The translations under genes were made by a program, and so were the position numbers. 64,000 nucleotides of DNA from Antedon mediterranea (lineage: Eukaryota; Echinodermata; Crinoidea; Comatulida; Antedonidae). How positions within the stretch are numbered: position 1 is the first letter of the stretch; every line of letters starts with the position of its first letter. Of the stretch, positions 1 to 13,283 are shown piece by piece. The notes beneath the pieces were generated by a model, which was not told the DNA's origin, made no database searches, and worked only from the letters and a program-made list of their open reading frames with translations. The stretch lies in NCBI RefSeq assembly GCF_964355755.1, contig NC_092675.1:3194312-3258311 (forward strand), read 5' to 3'.

Positions 1-3000
1 ACCACGGGTCGCAATATAGGGGACAAGACAGTTGGTTTAATTAAATTTGACTCATGTAGTTCTGTTATAATGTAGCTAAAATGGTTTCCAACTGATTACT
101 AAAAAATATGAACTAAAATAATGGATTTCAGCAGTGTAGCAGTACGTTAGAATTGGGCTAGATTGGTATAAACCAGCGCTAGGCCGGAAGAACCACACAG
201 GTGACACACCGGGAAGCGGGACTCAACCCCGCGTATTGATCTTCAATAATATTACATCTCTTCAACACTTGTTATGCAAGTTAGTGTTTCTACATATCAA
301 ATTGTCATTTGGTATAATTTCTGATGTTTATACAACCAAATGAGGATAGTAGATTCACACGGTGTATTTCCATCGTACTGACCTCATCCCGCTGTCGGAC
401 AACTAGTAATATACATAGCGAAGGCGATAATTGGTAATTTCGCACTCCTGTGACTACACAACACCCTACGATTAACCTAAATTATACCCATCGGTGCGAC
501 CTTGATTGAAAATATTTAATAATTTTGAAATACGGTATTGTTCATGTCAATTTTATCATTGACAGGCTGTGTATTTTAACAGCTGATAAATCGATGTAAA
601 GATTTACCTTTATTTAGAAATTTATTAGTTTTGCTCCAAGGTGTGGTAGCACACCGCAAATTGAAAGTTACATGCCGTGCGATAAATTAGTAATGTTATT
701 ATATGAATGGCTTTGCAGCGAATAATATAACCGATAACTTGCAGATAATTTTGTTTTATAATAAAAATCTAAATGCAATAAATTGATTTAAATTCTCGAT
801 CCAATAAAACTAGAAAATGATTACCAATTAAAACAAACAAACTAATACCTGTAAATTAAATATTTTATTTCAACAGCAGCAATGTAAAAATATGATTATG
901 AGGTGACAAGCTCTTTTACATTTTTCACTAAAATGTTGTTTTGGTCTGTGCAGGTTCAGACTCAACATTTTCAAAACATCAAATAGGCCTACGCATACCG
1001 GTAATTAATAGTGTAGGCCTATACACATTTATTAGGCCATTTTAGGCTAGGCCATGAACATCTCGCAACTCGAATTTTGACCGCGGGAGTAGAGAAGTTA
1101 TGAACGGCGTACTCTACAGGTGTGTTTCCCATCGCGCACAATAATTAGGCTTAGCCGACTCCTCGCGCAATTTCAATTTTTTTCTATCGTTGCAATGCAA
1201 GAAAAATAAATGTAAGTCACGTGTGTGATACGAAATAAAAATAATATACACTTAGGTGCGTTATAAAAAAGACATAACTTGAATTATAGGTATATTTTTA
1301 AAGTAGGCCTATGTATATAATAATACAGTACTTTAATAATTCCAATCATTGGCCAATTTCATTTGAAGTTTATAACGCCATAACCTCGATAAATCATTTT
1401 TATATATTAGCAAACATGAGTTTTTCTAGTCTATTTTTTTGCTACCTATAAAAAATAGGCACGTACTATTAATGCGTAGTACATTAACATTAGTTTATTA
1501 ACTTGCGCTCAACACAGTTCAAAGTTTCTATATTTTAAAACGAATTAGGAAAGTTCAATAACTCTGGGCACCGGTATGCATGTATAAAGAAATTACATTA
1601 TCAAATTTATTATCATAATAATGGCAACAAATTCGTTTATACGACATCTGACTATTACAAATATTTCTGCAAGTTATCGTAACAAAATTGTTATTTTAAA
1701 AACAAAATACTATTTTTCTAGATTATCAAACTTTAATAAGACACAAAAACATTTACTAAAACTGAAATTACAATGTAAGTAATAATATTGAAGCGAGTAA
1801 AAGTATTGGATTAACGAATGCAAAAGCGGCGCTAAAGATAACATTTTTAAACTGAATTTCTTATAAATTAATTCTTTTCATCTTCAACCTAAATGAAAAA
1901 CTAAATTTAGACGAGTGGATGCAACAATGAACATACAATATTAAATTTGCAACGGCTTTATATATTAAATTATTTTATTATACGATAATTCCTCATAACA
2001 AACGGTGTGTCGGTACTTCATTGTCCAATTCTAATCTATGGGTTGAAATAAAGTATCAACGGTTTATATATAAAAGTTCATTCATTTTAAGCCTATGGAA
2101 CGTCGTTGAGGAATTAGCCTAAACTGATTCTTCAAGACTTAGGCTAAACAATAACCTGCTCAATACATATTATAATTTGTCTTGTCAAATGATAGTGTGC
2201 TTGAAAAAGAAAATGTTGTGAGATTTGTGGAAAGATGTGAACATTATTAAAAGACAACTTGGAATTCTATAACATTTTAAATTAAATTGCATTGTCAAAA
2301 AATTATTTTAGTTGTTAATTATCCTTAGTAAGATACCATTGTATGATATTAAAAACATTTTTATAAGACAACACCATTTATCTATAATATTTTAATGTTA
2401 TTAAAAATATATACTGTGTGTATGATTTTCGTCAAGTCAAGATTGTAAATAGTATAAATAGAAAATAAAATTGAAAACAAGAATAAAAGTTGGGTAAAAA
2501 CCCAATGTAGTGCTTAATAAATAGATACATTAAATAATACAGCAATAGGCTAAGTACGACAAACTACAATAGACCAACTTGTTCGTAAAAAAACCAACAG
2601 TACGATACGATACTTAAACATTAAGATGACATTGTATAACTATTAATTCTGATATTTATATGAGTTTACGTCTACTTTGCTTTTGAAAGAAGAAACCATT
2701 ATCTTAAGTTATAGTTATTTTTTATTTGTTTGTATTAGGGCCAAAGGCCAATATACTTTGAACCAATAAATTCCCTGAAAAGGGAAAGAAGAAGAAGAAG
2801 AGTTAGAATTTTGTTCTGATGAATGAATAATTTAGTCGAAACATTGCCTCTTGTCCACCACTTATCACAACAGCTGTATTATTTGTTTATTATTTTGCCG
2901 AATAATAACACGTTTTAGACAGTTATTCAACTTCAAAATTAGGGTGTATTTTTACATAACTTAATTCAGAATATTGGTATAGAAATTGTACGGTCACAAG

Positions 3001-4697
3001 GTTTCGTTATTTAGGACAAGATTTACTGATAAATTGTTCATCACATCCAGACTGATTTGCACGATGATTACAAACGGTTACCATGGCAATTAACAGATAA
3101 AGATTCAGGTATGAGAAGTATTTCTATATATGTGATACATTCACAACGTGAGTTGATCCACAAGGAGACAATCCTCTTAAAGTCGTTTCACACGCAAAGT
3201 TAACGATTGCGCGTACAGTGCGTTTCCACGGGCGGAACAAGTGCGTTTACACTATAAGTGTACTGAACCAATTACATGATAGTTATAGTAATAGATAGTT
3301 AAATTTTAAAGATAAATTGATTTATTATAACTGTTTCGTTCATTAGACTTTTGAGAACGGAACTTTAATTTAATCAAACGGATCTTATCGGATTATTATG
3401 TGTGACTGTACTACTGGCAATCGCATGCAAAGTAAATATCGTAACTATATATTATATTATTATATAGAGTAACTAAAGAAAACACGATGAATTTAGGTTT
3501 GAACTTTTTAATATATTACATACAGTGAATTCCTTTTAAGCCCCCAAGCTGAACACACAGTGAAAATTGCTGCAGTGTTTTCAAAAATGCAACTTTATGA
3601 TTGGAAAATCAGCGTGGCTTCAAAATCTGTACAGGTGCGTCAATATCAGAGTGCTCAAGTCTAGGAGAGACTCACATCAAATGGCTCTCGGAAAGTGGTA
3701 TTTAGCATGTTGCAGGGGAAACTGTTACAGAACAACGTGACATTTAAGAACGTTGGTCCCACTCTTGAGGCCTCCTCCCTGCCGTGTTCAGCCTTTAATG
3801 TCACATAAACGCTTTGGCCTACGGTAACGGAAACCTAACTACGGTGCACTCAGCGACGTAGTGAAAATAAATGTCAGCACAGGAATACATGTTCTTTGGA
3901 TAATTGTTTGTTTAACTTTCTGTTGAAATATAATTATTTATTTTGACTGTTCATAAAGATATAATTTGAGTTTATGGTCACGATTCAGCAACCAATTATA
4001 CACCACAGCACCATTTCTGCGCAATACGTGATTACGTTATAATTTGTGTTTGTAGTAGGCCTAAATTATTAATTGGAAATTAAATTGTAAACATTATGAT
4101 ATTAAAATCATGAAGGAATTTTACTAATTAATTCCTCCAAGGTATGATTTGATTTAATTGAGCCATAAAAATATTTGTTCTGCTTGAATTATCTTAAATG
4201 GTGTTACTTGTAGCCGTCAATACTGCTGAAGACCCATGACCGTCATTGACGAATACAAAGCATCTATTGACTTCCCTGCTGGTTTTTATTCTTATCTTAC
4301 TTTTTATCTATCTATCTATAATAAGTACGTATATCATTACATTATTTGTGTAAATAGTTCGTTTTAATGTCATTTTCCCCTTTTTTGTCACACTTTTATA
4401 CTTTCTAATACTTTTTACAATATATTTTCTATGTATTAATAATAGTTTGTATTATACAAATAACATTTTTTTCTGTTAAATTATGATCATGTTTCTGAAT
4501 TTAAAAGGTCATTTACAGCTTAGGCAAAAAAAACCCCTATTGGAATCTTATTCAAAACTTCTTCGTGGGCAATTCAATAATTGTATCATAATTATCTAAT
4601 ATCATTTAAAAGTGTTTCTTTTGCAACATTAAAATACAATTAATATCAAATGTGATGGTGATAAATTAAATTGATTGAAAAAATACAATTTTATCAT

Positions 4698-4699
<2 letters not shown>
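1..4699. other. intergenic DNA, no gene recognised
   Basis: AT-rich sequence with no open frame worth calling. It contains scattered TAGGCCTA octamers (about 985, 1014, 1306, 4056), a short GAA run near 2787-2800 that follows an AATAAA-like stretch and may be an old retroelement tail, and a stretch of more balanced base composition at about 3541-3860 that has no recognised identity. Nothing in this interval resembles an exon flanked by convincing splice sites. Confidence 0.6.

Positions 4700-4732
<33 letters not shown>
4700..4732. repeat. (AT)n microsatellite
   Basis: About 16 uninterrupted AT dinucleotides, seen directly. It lies 140 bp before the dispersed repeat that starts at 4873. Confidence 0.95.
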
Positions 4733-4735
<3 letters not shown>

Positions 4736-4872
4736 TGCCATTTTTAATGTCACCTAATAGTTATTCACTTTGACCCAAAATTAGTTTGGAAAGAAAATGT
4801 AGTTATCTCAAAAATTGTAATTTAAAGCAAAAAACAGTCAAAGTCAAGTCAAATTGGCTGCGAGCCAATGTG

Positions 4873-5036
4873 TTTTTGGTTGAATTTAACCATTTATTTT
4901 TTCATTTTATATGTGGAAATAAATTTTTCCCCCGTTTTTTTTTCTACGGAAGTGATTAACTTTATTAAAACTACAAAATTATCTATTCAAATTCTGATTT
5001 TATTATTATTTATTTTTCATGTTTTGGGGCGAAAAA
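4873..5036. repeat. dispersed repeat, copy 1 (uninterrupted)
   Basis: This stretch aligns by eye with 47263-47677. Both begin TTTTTGGTTGAATTTAACC, share CTACGGAAGTGATTAAC and a following TTTATTAAAACTA, continue through TATTCAAA and TCTGATTT, and end near TTTTCATG followed by a GGGG run. This copy has no insertion, so it serves as the empty-site reference for the retroinsertion in the other copy. No coding capacity. The element class is unknown. Confidence 0.75.
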
Positions 5037-5147
5037 TAAATCTATAATATTTTAAATACAATATTTTTGGATGATTGCATCACTTGTTGCGCAATATTTC
5101 TTAACTGATATTCAACATGCAATATTGCGGCGTCTCTTCCTAAATTC

Positions 5148-5230
5148 ATTGAAATAGGCCTACTTATTTCAGGCCTACTTATTTCAGGCCTATTTATTTC
5201 AGGCCTATTTATTTCAGGCCTATTTATTGG
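5148..5230. repeat. 16-bp minisatellite carrying AGGCCTA
   Basis: Five near-identical units of the form TTATTTCAGGCCTACT or TTATTTCAGGCCTATT in tandem, the first diverged. Each unit carries AGGCCTA, most of the octamer scattered through the window. Confidence 0.9.
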
Positions 5231-8129
5231 TCTATAAAACCCTGATATATAACAAACTAAAGTAAGAATACAAACAAATCTAACCTATACATTTTCATAA
5301 AACTTGCTGCTTAGGTCTAAATACCTTTGAAATTGGAAAGATTCAACTAGTAGATAAGTATAGAATAATGATTGATTCACTAAATATAGGTCAAAATACG
5401 ATTATCAAAAGTGACAAAAATCTTGTTAAAAGAAAGATTGGCATAATTCTACATTGTGATCGGCATACATACACACAGATTGATAATAATTAACCGAAAT
5501 ACGTAATATGCCAATTACTGTAGCCTATATTTTCAGCGGTAAAGTGTTACGCCTGCTCCGACACCAATTTCCGCTTTACATCTTTCTACGCGCTAATAAT
5601 AATAGGCCTACACAAAAGACCCATAGATAATACGCCGTGATTGGGAAGATACCAAGTATAAAAGTACTATTTTCACAAACCTTAAGGCTATGGATAATGA
5701 ATGGTATTTAGCGGACATTTTTTTGTGTGAATCCCGAATGCAATCTTTGCCAACTATTATCATCACACTTGTGTAAAAATAATAGAGAACTAGGCAAGGG
5801 TCAGGAAAACAATGATGAGGGTCTCAACAACTGTTCTTTGTTATGATGCAAGCCTACACAACCATTCATTGACGATTGACTTACATTTTAATGGAATTTC
5901 CATGTATACCAAGAAATACAATTATGCCTACGTCAGATGTTTCTGTACTTTATTACATAGGTAATATCATATAGGAGATTCACCCGGTCATGCTGAATGT
6001 AATACGATAGTAGATATAGGCCTAGCCAGGACCCTTCCCTACTAAACTCCAAATAATGAGGTGACCTCATGTTTTAATATTTATCACCATATTTCACGAA
6101 ATAAACTCACAATAATATTGTTGTTGTTGTTGTTGTTGTAAATGAATCTATAAAAGGCATTGAATGGTTTTATGATTTGAAATTATATTTTATCTAATAG
6201 CCTATGATTATCCAAAGAGTTAAAAAAAGTGTGACCCCTGGTAATTTTATAAGAAACCGTATGAATTTAAAAATATTGCAACTTTCGAATCTACCACATG
6301 ATCGAATCAGGTTAAAAGAAGAATAGGCTAACCAATCAATATTTTAACTAAATTCAAACGCCCTCGGATCAAAATACCTTCACGTTAATGTTTTCTTTTC
6401 ATTATAAACCATTTTTAACTGCGGCCTTTTGTAGCCTTTAAGTATTTCACAGGTGTACAACGGTATAGAAGTGTTTCTAGTACCTGGTTGCCTCAGGTAT
6501 CTTTGCTAGCGGTCACCTTTTTTATAGTTTAGCTGCACGTACGTACCTGCAACTACTGGCCACTAAATCGGGACAGCACACGTGCTTTATGTCACAAAAT
6601 TCAAACTAACAAGGGACAAAGACACGACCTCTGTTTTAATTATTAATTAGGCCAATTAATTTGGAGTATTAATAGTTATAATCACTTTACTTCATATTTT
6701 ATTTACATTACTTTAAGTGAAGAATGCAAGAGCACATTCTTTGCTTCGTTAAAGTTTAATAATAAGACAAATAACACAATGACTTATTACGACAGTAGAA
6801 CCACACCCATTTAGAACATCCTTAGGGGACACGCCTTTATTAAGGGGACACTCCTATAAGGGGTAACGTTCTCATGAAACGTGGAAATGCTTTAACAATC
6901 TTGACAATCTTGTTCTTATACCTTTACTTATGTTATGTATTGTAATTCATTCTAACAAAATAAATGAATGGAAACCGACAACTTAACTAGAATGGAATTG
7001 AGAAAGAGAGGCAGACCTAAAAGCGATGTGTAGACGAACAAATAAACAAGAAAGAATGAAAACAGGATGGAAATCATGGATGGAAGCAGAAGCATGGCTA
7101 TGGAAAAACCGATGGAAGATATAGACACTATCTTCTTTGTGCCACTGGGCACGAAAGGGATAGGCGAATTGAATTATACTGCAAAAATCCAGGGCAAACG
7201 AAATTTAATTTAGAAATTGATTTTATAAAATCATTTATGATGTTATTAACCAACACTGAACCACACAAACGAAGAAGAAAAAAACAACATGAATACCCGA
7301 TTACAAACGTCTCTTTGTTGTTAAAAATAGAATGAACCGTTTCATTTGAATTAACTTTAATTAACTTAAAATATCAAAACACAGGTGAATTAAAATAATC
7401 AAACAAAGGGAGTTGGCAAATGCGAGCGTTGAGCGCGTGGCTTTACGCGTGGTCATATTGGAATTCAACAACTTTCAAAACTCGAAGACAACAGCCACGT
7501 GTAAAAAAATAAACTTTTGCTCAAGTAATTTCCTCAATTTTAAGTGTAATTTCTGCTTGAAAGCAACCCAAACATGATAATCAGAAACAACAACAAGATA
7601 TCAACAAGAAGTCTCGGAAATGTTTTCATTAACCATTTGTACTTCACAGCATGGGTTTCAGCAACAAGCTACGGATTAATATCAATTAAATTGTAAAATC
7701 ATCAATTATTACTGTTACAACACAAGTCAATACTTTGTCACCTTTTTAACGACAATGTACCCAGTGAAGTGTCAATACACCACGCGTGGACCTCTTGTGT
7801 GTTCAAATATTGTTTTGTTATCTTTCTATATCTTTTTAATTATTTGAAATAATCCGAAAGGACACAATAAATGTTTTGTTTTCAATTAACTTTTCTTAGT
7901 TCGCGTGTATTTTCATCATAACCAAATAGTTGTTTTTTCGTCATTTCAAAAAGATGTTAAAGACGTTTGTATAAATCAGTAGTTGAACCACCATTTCAGG
8001 AGACGCCAATTTTGTAAGACATTTCCCCGTGTGTAACAAACGAGGGGAATTATGTTTTTAACAACCTATATTCAGGAAACTTCGTAAAAGAAACATATTG
8101 TTGGATCCACAATATTAATTAAGAAGGGG
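5231..8129. other. intergenic DNA with small repeats
   Basis: No gene recognised. It includes a (TTG)n run at about 6118-6139, and at about 6818-6865 a segment with two AGGGGACAC motifs in direct orientation, resembling segments near 27170-27300 and 36555-36575. The short open frames here are AT-rich and lack recognisable protein features. Confidence 0.55.
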
Positions 8130-8400
8130 TTTTCAGTGTCATCTATCGTCGTCAGAAGCATTATCATCTGAAGTTTCTTTGGACCGTTATTGTCATCACC
8201 AACCATTGGTATCCAATCACCATCATCATGTTTCATCATCATCATTATCATCAACATCATCATCATAATCAATCACATGATTATAGTCATACACTTTACA
8301 CATTACTATTGATTACACCACAGCTATAGTCATCACTATCATCAGAATCATCATAACCTCACCCCTATCATCAATCATCACAATTATTATCACGACCACC
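8130..8400. repeat. imperfect ATC/TCA trinucleotide-rich tract
   Basis: Long imperfect runs of CAT, ATC and TCA on the + strand, densest at 8218-8270. The methionine- and aspartate-rich minus-strand frames here are a by-product of this simple sequence and are not called as genes. Confidence 0.85.
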
Positions 8401-10650
8401 AGCACCGATAGGCCTATATTCTTACTATGAATTTCTAACCGCACATTACACTTTTTCCTAAACATTACAAAGTCTAAGCTGAGCATTAATCCGCCATCAT
8501 TGCAACTTGCAGTTACCATCAACCACATAACGACTTTACATCCAAGAACAGCACATAACAACGTCTTAACAATGTCAAGAACATGCATCATATCTAATCG
8601 TAAAACAAGTGACATCGCACGCAAACGAAACTCGTATCACTTTGTGTGTTTTAATTACGAACGTTGTTTTCGTTATATCGTTTGTCACTTCTTCGTATTT
8701 ATTCAATTAAAAGTTTCATCTGATTATTACTCAACGATATAAAAAACAGTAATCCACAGTCTCACATTCGGAGAACAGAACACATTTTCTACCGCATTTG
8801 ATATGCGAGTATATAGTACGATAAAAACCAAGATCATAAGAACGAATGGAAATGAAAATGAAATAAAAAACTTTTTTTTTAAACGGTACTAAACTGTTCC
8901 GTGCATCTTTGCACGAAGAATATAGGAGACAATTTGTTCAAAAACCTACTTTAATATTGGTTTAGGCCCACATTGTGTCAGATGACACAAACAATGTGAA
9001 CTGACCATAACAGTCTTTACAAAATGGTGAATATAGCACATAGTGACCTGGCTTTTTTAAACAGATTTGTATCCAAATGTTGGGCCTATCTACCTTTCGT
9101 ACGTTCTTATAGCGTAGAAATCTCGAGGATTTGTTCGTTGGGACATCGCCGTAAATCACAATCTGTGTAATGTTCATTTCTAGGGCTTTGAAACTATTAT
9201 ACACGTATTACGCAGGCTTAACGATACAAGAGTTAATGTCAATTTGAAAATGTTGTTTAAGTGATAACAACGATCACTTAGTAGAGTCTTTTATTATCAC
9301 AGGGAGTGAGTAGGCCTACTTCAAAAGAGATTTGTGATGTCGTGATTTAACACGCGTTCATATTTATCATTTCATTACATCCACGGCTTTTAGGTGATAT
9401 ATCCATTATGACTTTTATATTCTTAATATCGCTCATTTATTGTATTATAAATTGTACTATAAAGCGTTTTCCTTTATTCGTTTTTAAACGTAATGTTTTC
9501 CAGTAATTTACTATCAGTGTAAATTGATAAACCTGGTTGAAAACCCTATAAATAATAATTATATTGAATATAATTTCAAACACATTTGTTAGAAATATAC
9601 CTAGCGAAATGAAATAGTAAAACAGCTTTAGAATGTATAAAATAACACAATTTCGTTATATAAGTAGAAACAGCATCGTTTATATGACAGGCGGATGTGA
9701 AAAGAAAATTTAAATTAATGACATGGTACTTACTAAACTGTAAAGATACACTCTTAAGTTTCGATAAATGATATCGATCTGCTACCTAATATAGTGTTTT
9801 CTGGTATGATGTAAACATCATTTACTCGATAAATGTCTAGTACGCCTTTACATATTCCAAATTGATTTTTTTCAAATGTCAAATTTAATTAGAACAATCA
9901 TTATTTTAAAAAAATATCGTTACTTATGGTATTATAGTTTATATATATTTTATTTCCTATATTTTGTATTCATCAGTCAATCGTAAACAGAACTTTTACC
10001 TTAAAGATGAAATAAATCACTATTTTTTTTAGAACTACTATACACTAGCGTAGTTCCACCAAGCTATAGTTTTACAAAAAAAAGTGTCATGTTTCCAAAT
10101 ATAGTAGTGATATACCCATATATGGTACTGGTATGACATCATCATGTCCATTTTTTGTCACATAAAATGTGATAGTGTATTGAGCTTTACGCGTAAACAA
10201 ATCTTTTAAAAAGGTAATAAAATATATTACAATGAAGCGTATGCCTAAATACATTCATATGTGTTTATTCATAGGTCAAAATATGTTTGGTCAAAAACAA
10301 TTACAATAACAATATACAAGAAAAATGTATGAGAACAAGCATTACTATGGGAGTTAAAAAGGTATAAACATTTTTAAATATATTATCATTAAACAGAACA
10401 TTTTTATTAAATTAATAGATTTTAAATGTGTTGCTTAATTAATTTCCATTTTTTTGTAAATAATAATAATAATAGTAATTTATTGTCATGTTTTGATGTA
10501 TACCAACAAGGGTTTCTCAAGATTGATATTTAAATCAAACTCTTATTCTAATCGGTAACCATGACGTGACGTCAAATTTATTTTGATCTTACCATAGAGG
10601 TATAATTCCTAAGTCTTACACACAATTATATTTTACGTTTGTACGATTTG
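8401..10650. other. intergenic DNA, no gene recognised
   Basis: AT-rich and non-coding as far as can be seen. It has a nested short palindrome at about 8969-8998 (CACATTGT paired with ACAATGTG, with TTGTGTCA and TGACACAA inside). A stretch at about 10090-10190 contains CCATATATGG, ATGACATCATCATG and ATGTGATAGTGTATT, reminiscent of the palindromic repeats at 29317 and 45338 but too diverged to assign. Confidence 0.5.
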
Positions 10651-11384
10651 TATTATAGCAGGGGAACTTAGCACTTTTTTTGTGCACTTTGTGACAAAAG
10701 CACCAAATTTGGCACAAACCTTCTTTAGGGTATATCTAACAATCCTAGAAGGGGTGCCCAAAAATCGGAACAATTTAACGATGTCATTTGGACCACGCCC
10801 TTTTTTTAGTATTACGTAATTAGGTGAAAACTTAAATCTTCGTATATACATACCAAGTTTGGTATCAAATTAAAACTCATGACATGTACATTGCAATACA
10901 CACATAAAAAATATATGATTTCTCTTCAGACGGAATATATAGGTAAAATAATGTAATTTTCTGTCATATTGAAGGGTATTTCAATCAAAACGTGCCAATA
11001 TTGTGTAGTGTTATGAACATTGTAGTTATAAGAAAACAACATTTATTTTTGTAATAGTACTAATATATATTTATCCTGTACCAGTTACTTTCCTTTAACA
11101 TAATATTAGGAACCACTGAAAAAAAGTATATAAAACATATACTGTATCAAACTTGGCTCAATAACCACTGGACTATTAGTAAACCGACAAAAGACCATTT
11201 GACTGACAATTATAGTGTTAGCATCATGGAGGTGATTATCAACTTTACTTTTATGAAATTATTTATCTGGAAACAAACACTTATAATGGTACAGAGTTGC
11301 TAGATGACGAACAAGTTCCACGGCATGGGTAACAAGACCAGTGCACTGCTGAACGGCACTTGCAGTTCCCTGAGCAAAAAGGCA
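10651..11384. mobile_element. foldback element, left inverted arm
   Basis: This stretch is the reverse complement of 13275-14030, more than 90% identical by eye over about 730 bp with a few small indels. The outer tip reads ATAGCAGGG. The inner end lies in the cysteine-rich terminal exon of the minus-strand pseudogene, at CTGAGCAA. I could not fix a target-site duplication: the sequence next to each tip differs, and TTACGTT occurs near both ends but not at matching positions. The short open frame at 10633-10851 is this arm read through and recurs in the other arm only because the arms are inverted copies. Confidence 0.85.
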
Positions 11385-13283
11385 ACTTTTTGCAGCCACA
11401 CTTTAGCAATTCCCTACATGCCTTGGATGCTTCAGGTAGTATTGTCCAGACTGGTGTCCATGTACTGCCGGTTTTAGTCCAACCAAAGTCTTCTGGTGAT
11501 GGAGCATTCTGCTGTGGCTGTAGACTGGTGGTCCAAATGCTTGCCTGGTATATGGATCGGTTGGAATGCTGTAAAGGTGCATCCTGCAATAAACAATTTA
11601 AAGATTGGTGTTAGCTTTTAATGAAAAAAAAACATGAACCTGATAATAAATTATTAAACGACAATTGACAATTATATGGAAGCTCCCCTTACCTGTGTAG
11701 GAGGAATGTTGTCCATTGTCCGTGCCTTTCTTGAAAAAAGATCTTGTCTTAGCTTAGTAACACTTCTTAAAGTACTTGTCTTGTCGTATAGATGACATGT
11801 AAACTCCTCTAGTAACTGGAATTGAGATGAGTTGACTCCTAGAGATTTGAAAGGGTGATGTGCCATGAAAAGAAAGGCTTCTGTGACTGCTGGAAATGAG
11901 TTCCACGTCTCCCATGCGGAGTGTTTTGCTTTTCCGAAGAACGGGGATGTAGTATCGGACCCAGTAAATGCATGAAAAACTGGCAGCCCTCTTGACTTAT
12001 CCTCTCCTAGGTTATGGCAGATGGTATTTATATTAAAATATTGGAAGTGCTTACACCCATGGCAAATGCGACCCAGATACACGTACCAGGATAACAGGCT
12101 ATTAGATTGCAGAAAATACCAACCAGGATAACAATGACATCAGTATCAACTGTACGCACCAAAATAACCCTGCTGTCTTTCTTTAAGGCATCATCAATGT
12201 GAATGCACATCCTGGAGTCGGCCTATTCATGGTCGCAGATTGACATAGGTTGAGTAGATGTCAACATACAACAGACTCGCCTACAGGACATATATCAAGA
12301 ATTACTTACTAATTTAATATGCCTTTTTAATTAATTATTGGTATGAAACTGTATAAGTGATGTAATGTAAACTTCTTTGCAGTCAGAGTAATCATGGGTA
12401 GACACCTTTGTAGTTAAAAAGTTAAATAACTCCTCTTTATTTACTGGATTTTTCAGAAAGTCTGGAAAATTCCCTGGAATCTTTTTTGGTCGCCCAACTT
12501 TCGTCCTACCCCTTTTCCTCTTTTTTCTCCTGTAGACTGCTTAAGACTATCTGTTCTGTAAGTGTCCCACACTATATCAATTCTGTTACTATTCTGCAGC
12601 TGCTGTCTGGTCTACGGTAGAAAGACCTGTCATACAAATGATACAAGAATAACGATCCGCATATAGAAGTGACCAATTATGTGGTGGTTAAACAATAGAT
12701 ACAATCCTGAATGCAAAGAAATGTACTCACCTTATCACCGTAGTCATCAAATGTAAATGCATGGTTGCTTGAAAGAGCATGGACAATAGCAGCTCCGTCA
12801 AACACCTTTACGCCAAAATATGTAGAAGGTTCAGGCTGGCCTTCAGTCTCCAAATGCTGTAGCAACTCAGACTTCTTAGTTGGTAGTCGAAGCTTTCCAT
12901 TTACTGCCAAAGAGGGTGGCCATGGCTGGTTTTCATGCATGAAGAAGTCTTCCAAATCTCCATCACGAGATTGACTTGCAATATACAGTCGACTGAATAG
13001 GCTGCAGTCACTTTTTAAACTCTTAACTTGTTGCTTTGTTTTGGACACTGATTTTGACCATGGTGTCATGTTTTGACAACGGCAGCTTATTCTGTTTGAT
13101 GGCTTGTTGAATTGCAACACTTCTGTCGAGAATAACTTCCTTGAAATATTTTGGTACTGGGTAGTACCTACATCCTGAATTGTACGAACTGTCACTACTG
13201 CACTTTCATTGGCACAATCTCGAGCATCCAAGACCAGAAGTTCTGAACAATTATCGAGGAATGGGTTGCCTGCATTGCTCAGG
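11281..13283 (-). pseudogene. broken multi-exon gene of a multi-copy invertebrate family (VDTDV / HAFTGSDT / CXC-like end)
   Basis: Read on the minus strand, the exons are about 13283-12731, 12626 to about 12345, about 12285-11693 and 11583-11281. Introns with visible GT-AG ends lie at 12730-12627 (104 nt) and 11692-11584 (109 nt). The first exon carries LLVLDARD and ends FDDYGDK; later exons carry IDIVWDTYR, VRTVDTDVIV, VFHAFTGSDTTSPFF and SAWETW; the last carries EDFGWTK and a C-rich stretch (CGCKK, CSGNCKCRS). From memory these motifs define a family of uncharacterised proteins present in many copies in invertebrate genomes. The acidic motifs suggest a PIN/FEN-like nuclease fold, which is inference. 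The copy is dead: an in-frame TAG directly after VFLP at the start of exon 2, a one-base frameshift near 12510, TAG where a glutamate is expected after CDHE near 12228, and a frameshift near 12050 just before KHFQYF. The first exon lacks an ATG and starts mid-protein at GNPF, exactly at the inverted arm, so the N-terminal half is missing. Confidence 0.8.

Noticed and set aside
211-232. tRNA T-arm-like hairpin (GCGGG, 7-base loop, CCCGC) resembling an inverted B box
   Set aside because: The loop is one base short of the consensus and no anticodon arm, D arm or A box can be placed on either strand. At most a very old SINE scrap.
8072-8624. Minus-strand frames rich in M, I and D
   Set aside because: They are produced by imperfect ATC/TCA simple sequence, not by a coding gene.
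10633-10851. 72-codon minus frame whose translation recurs at 13822-14016 on the + strand
   Set aside because: The match follows from the arms being inverted copies. There is no evidence of codon-level selection, and the two frames differ at their ends.
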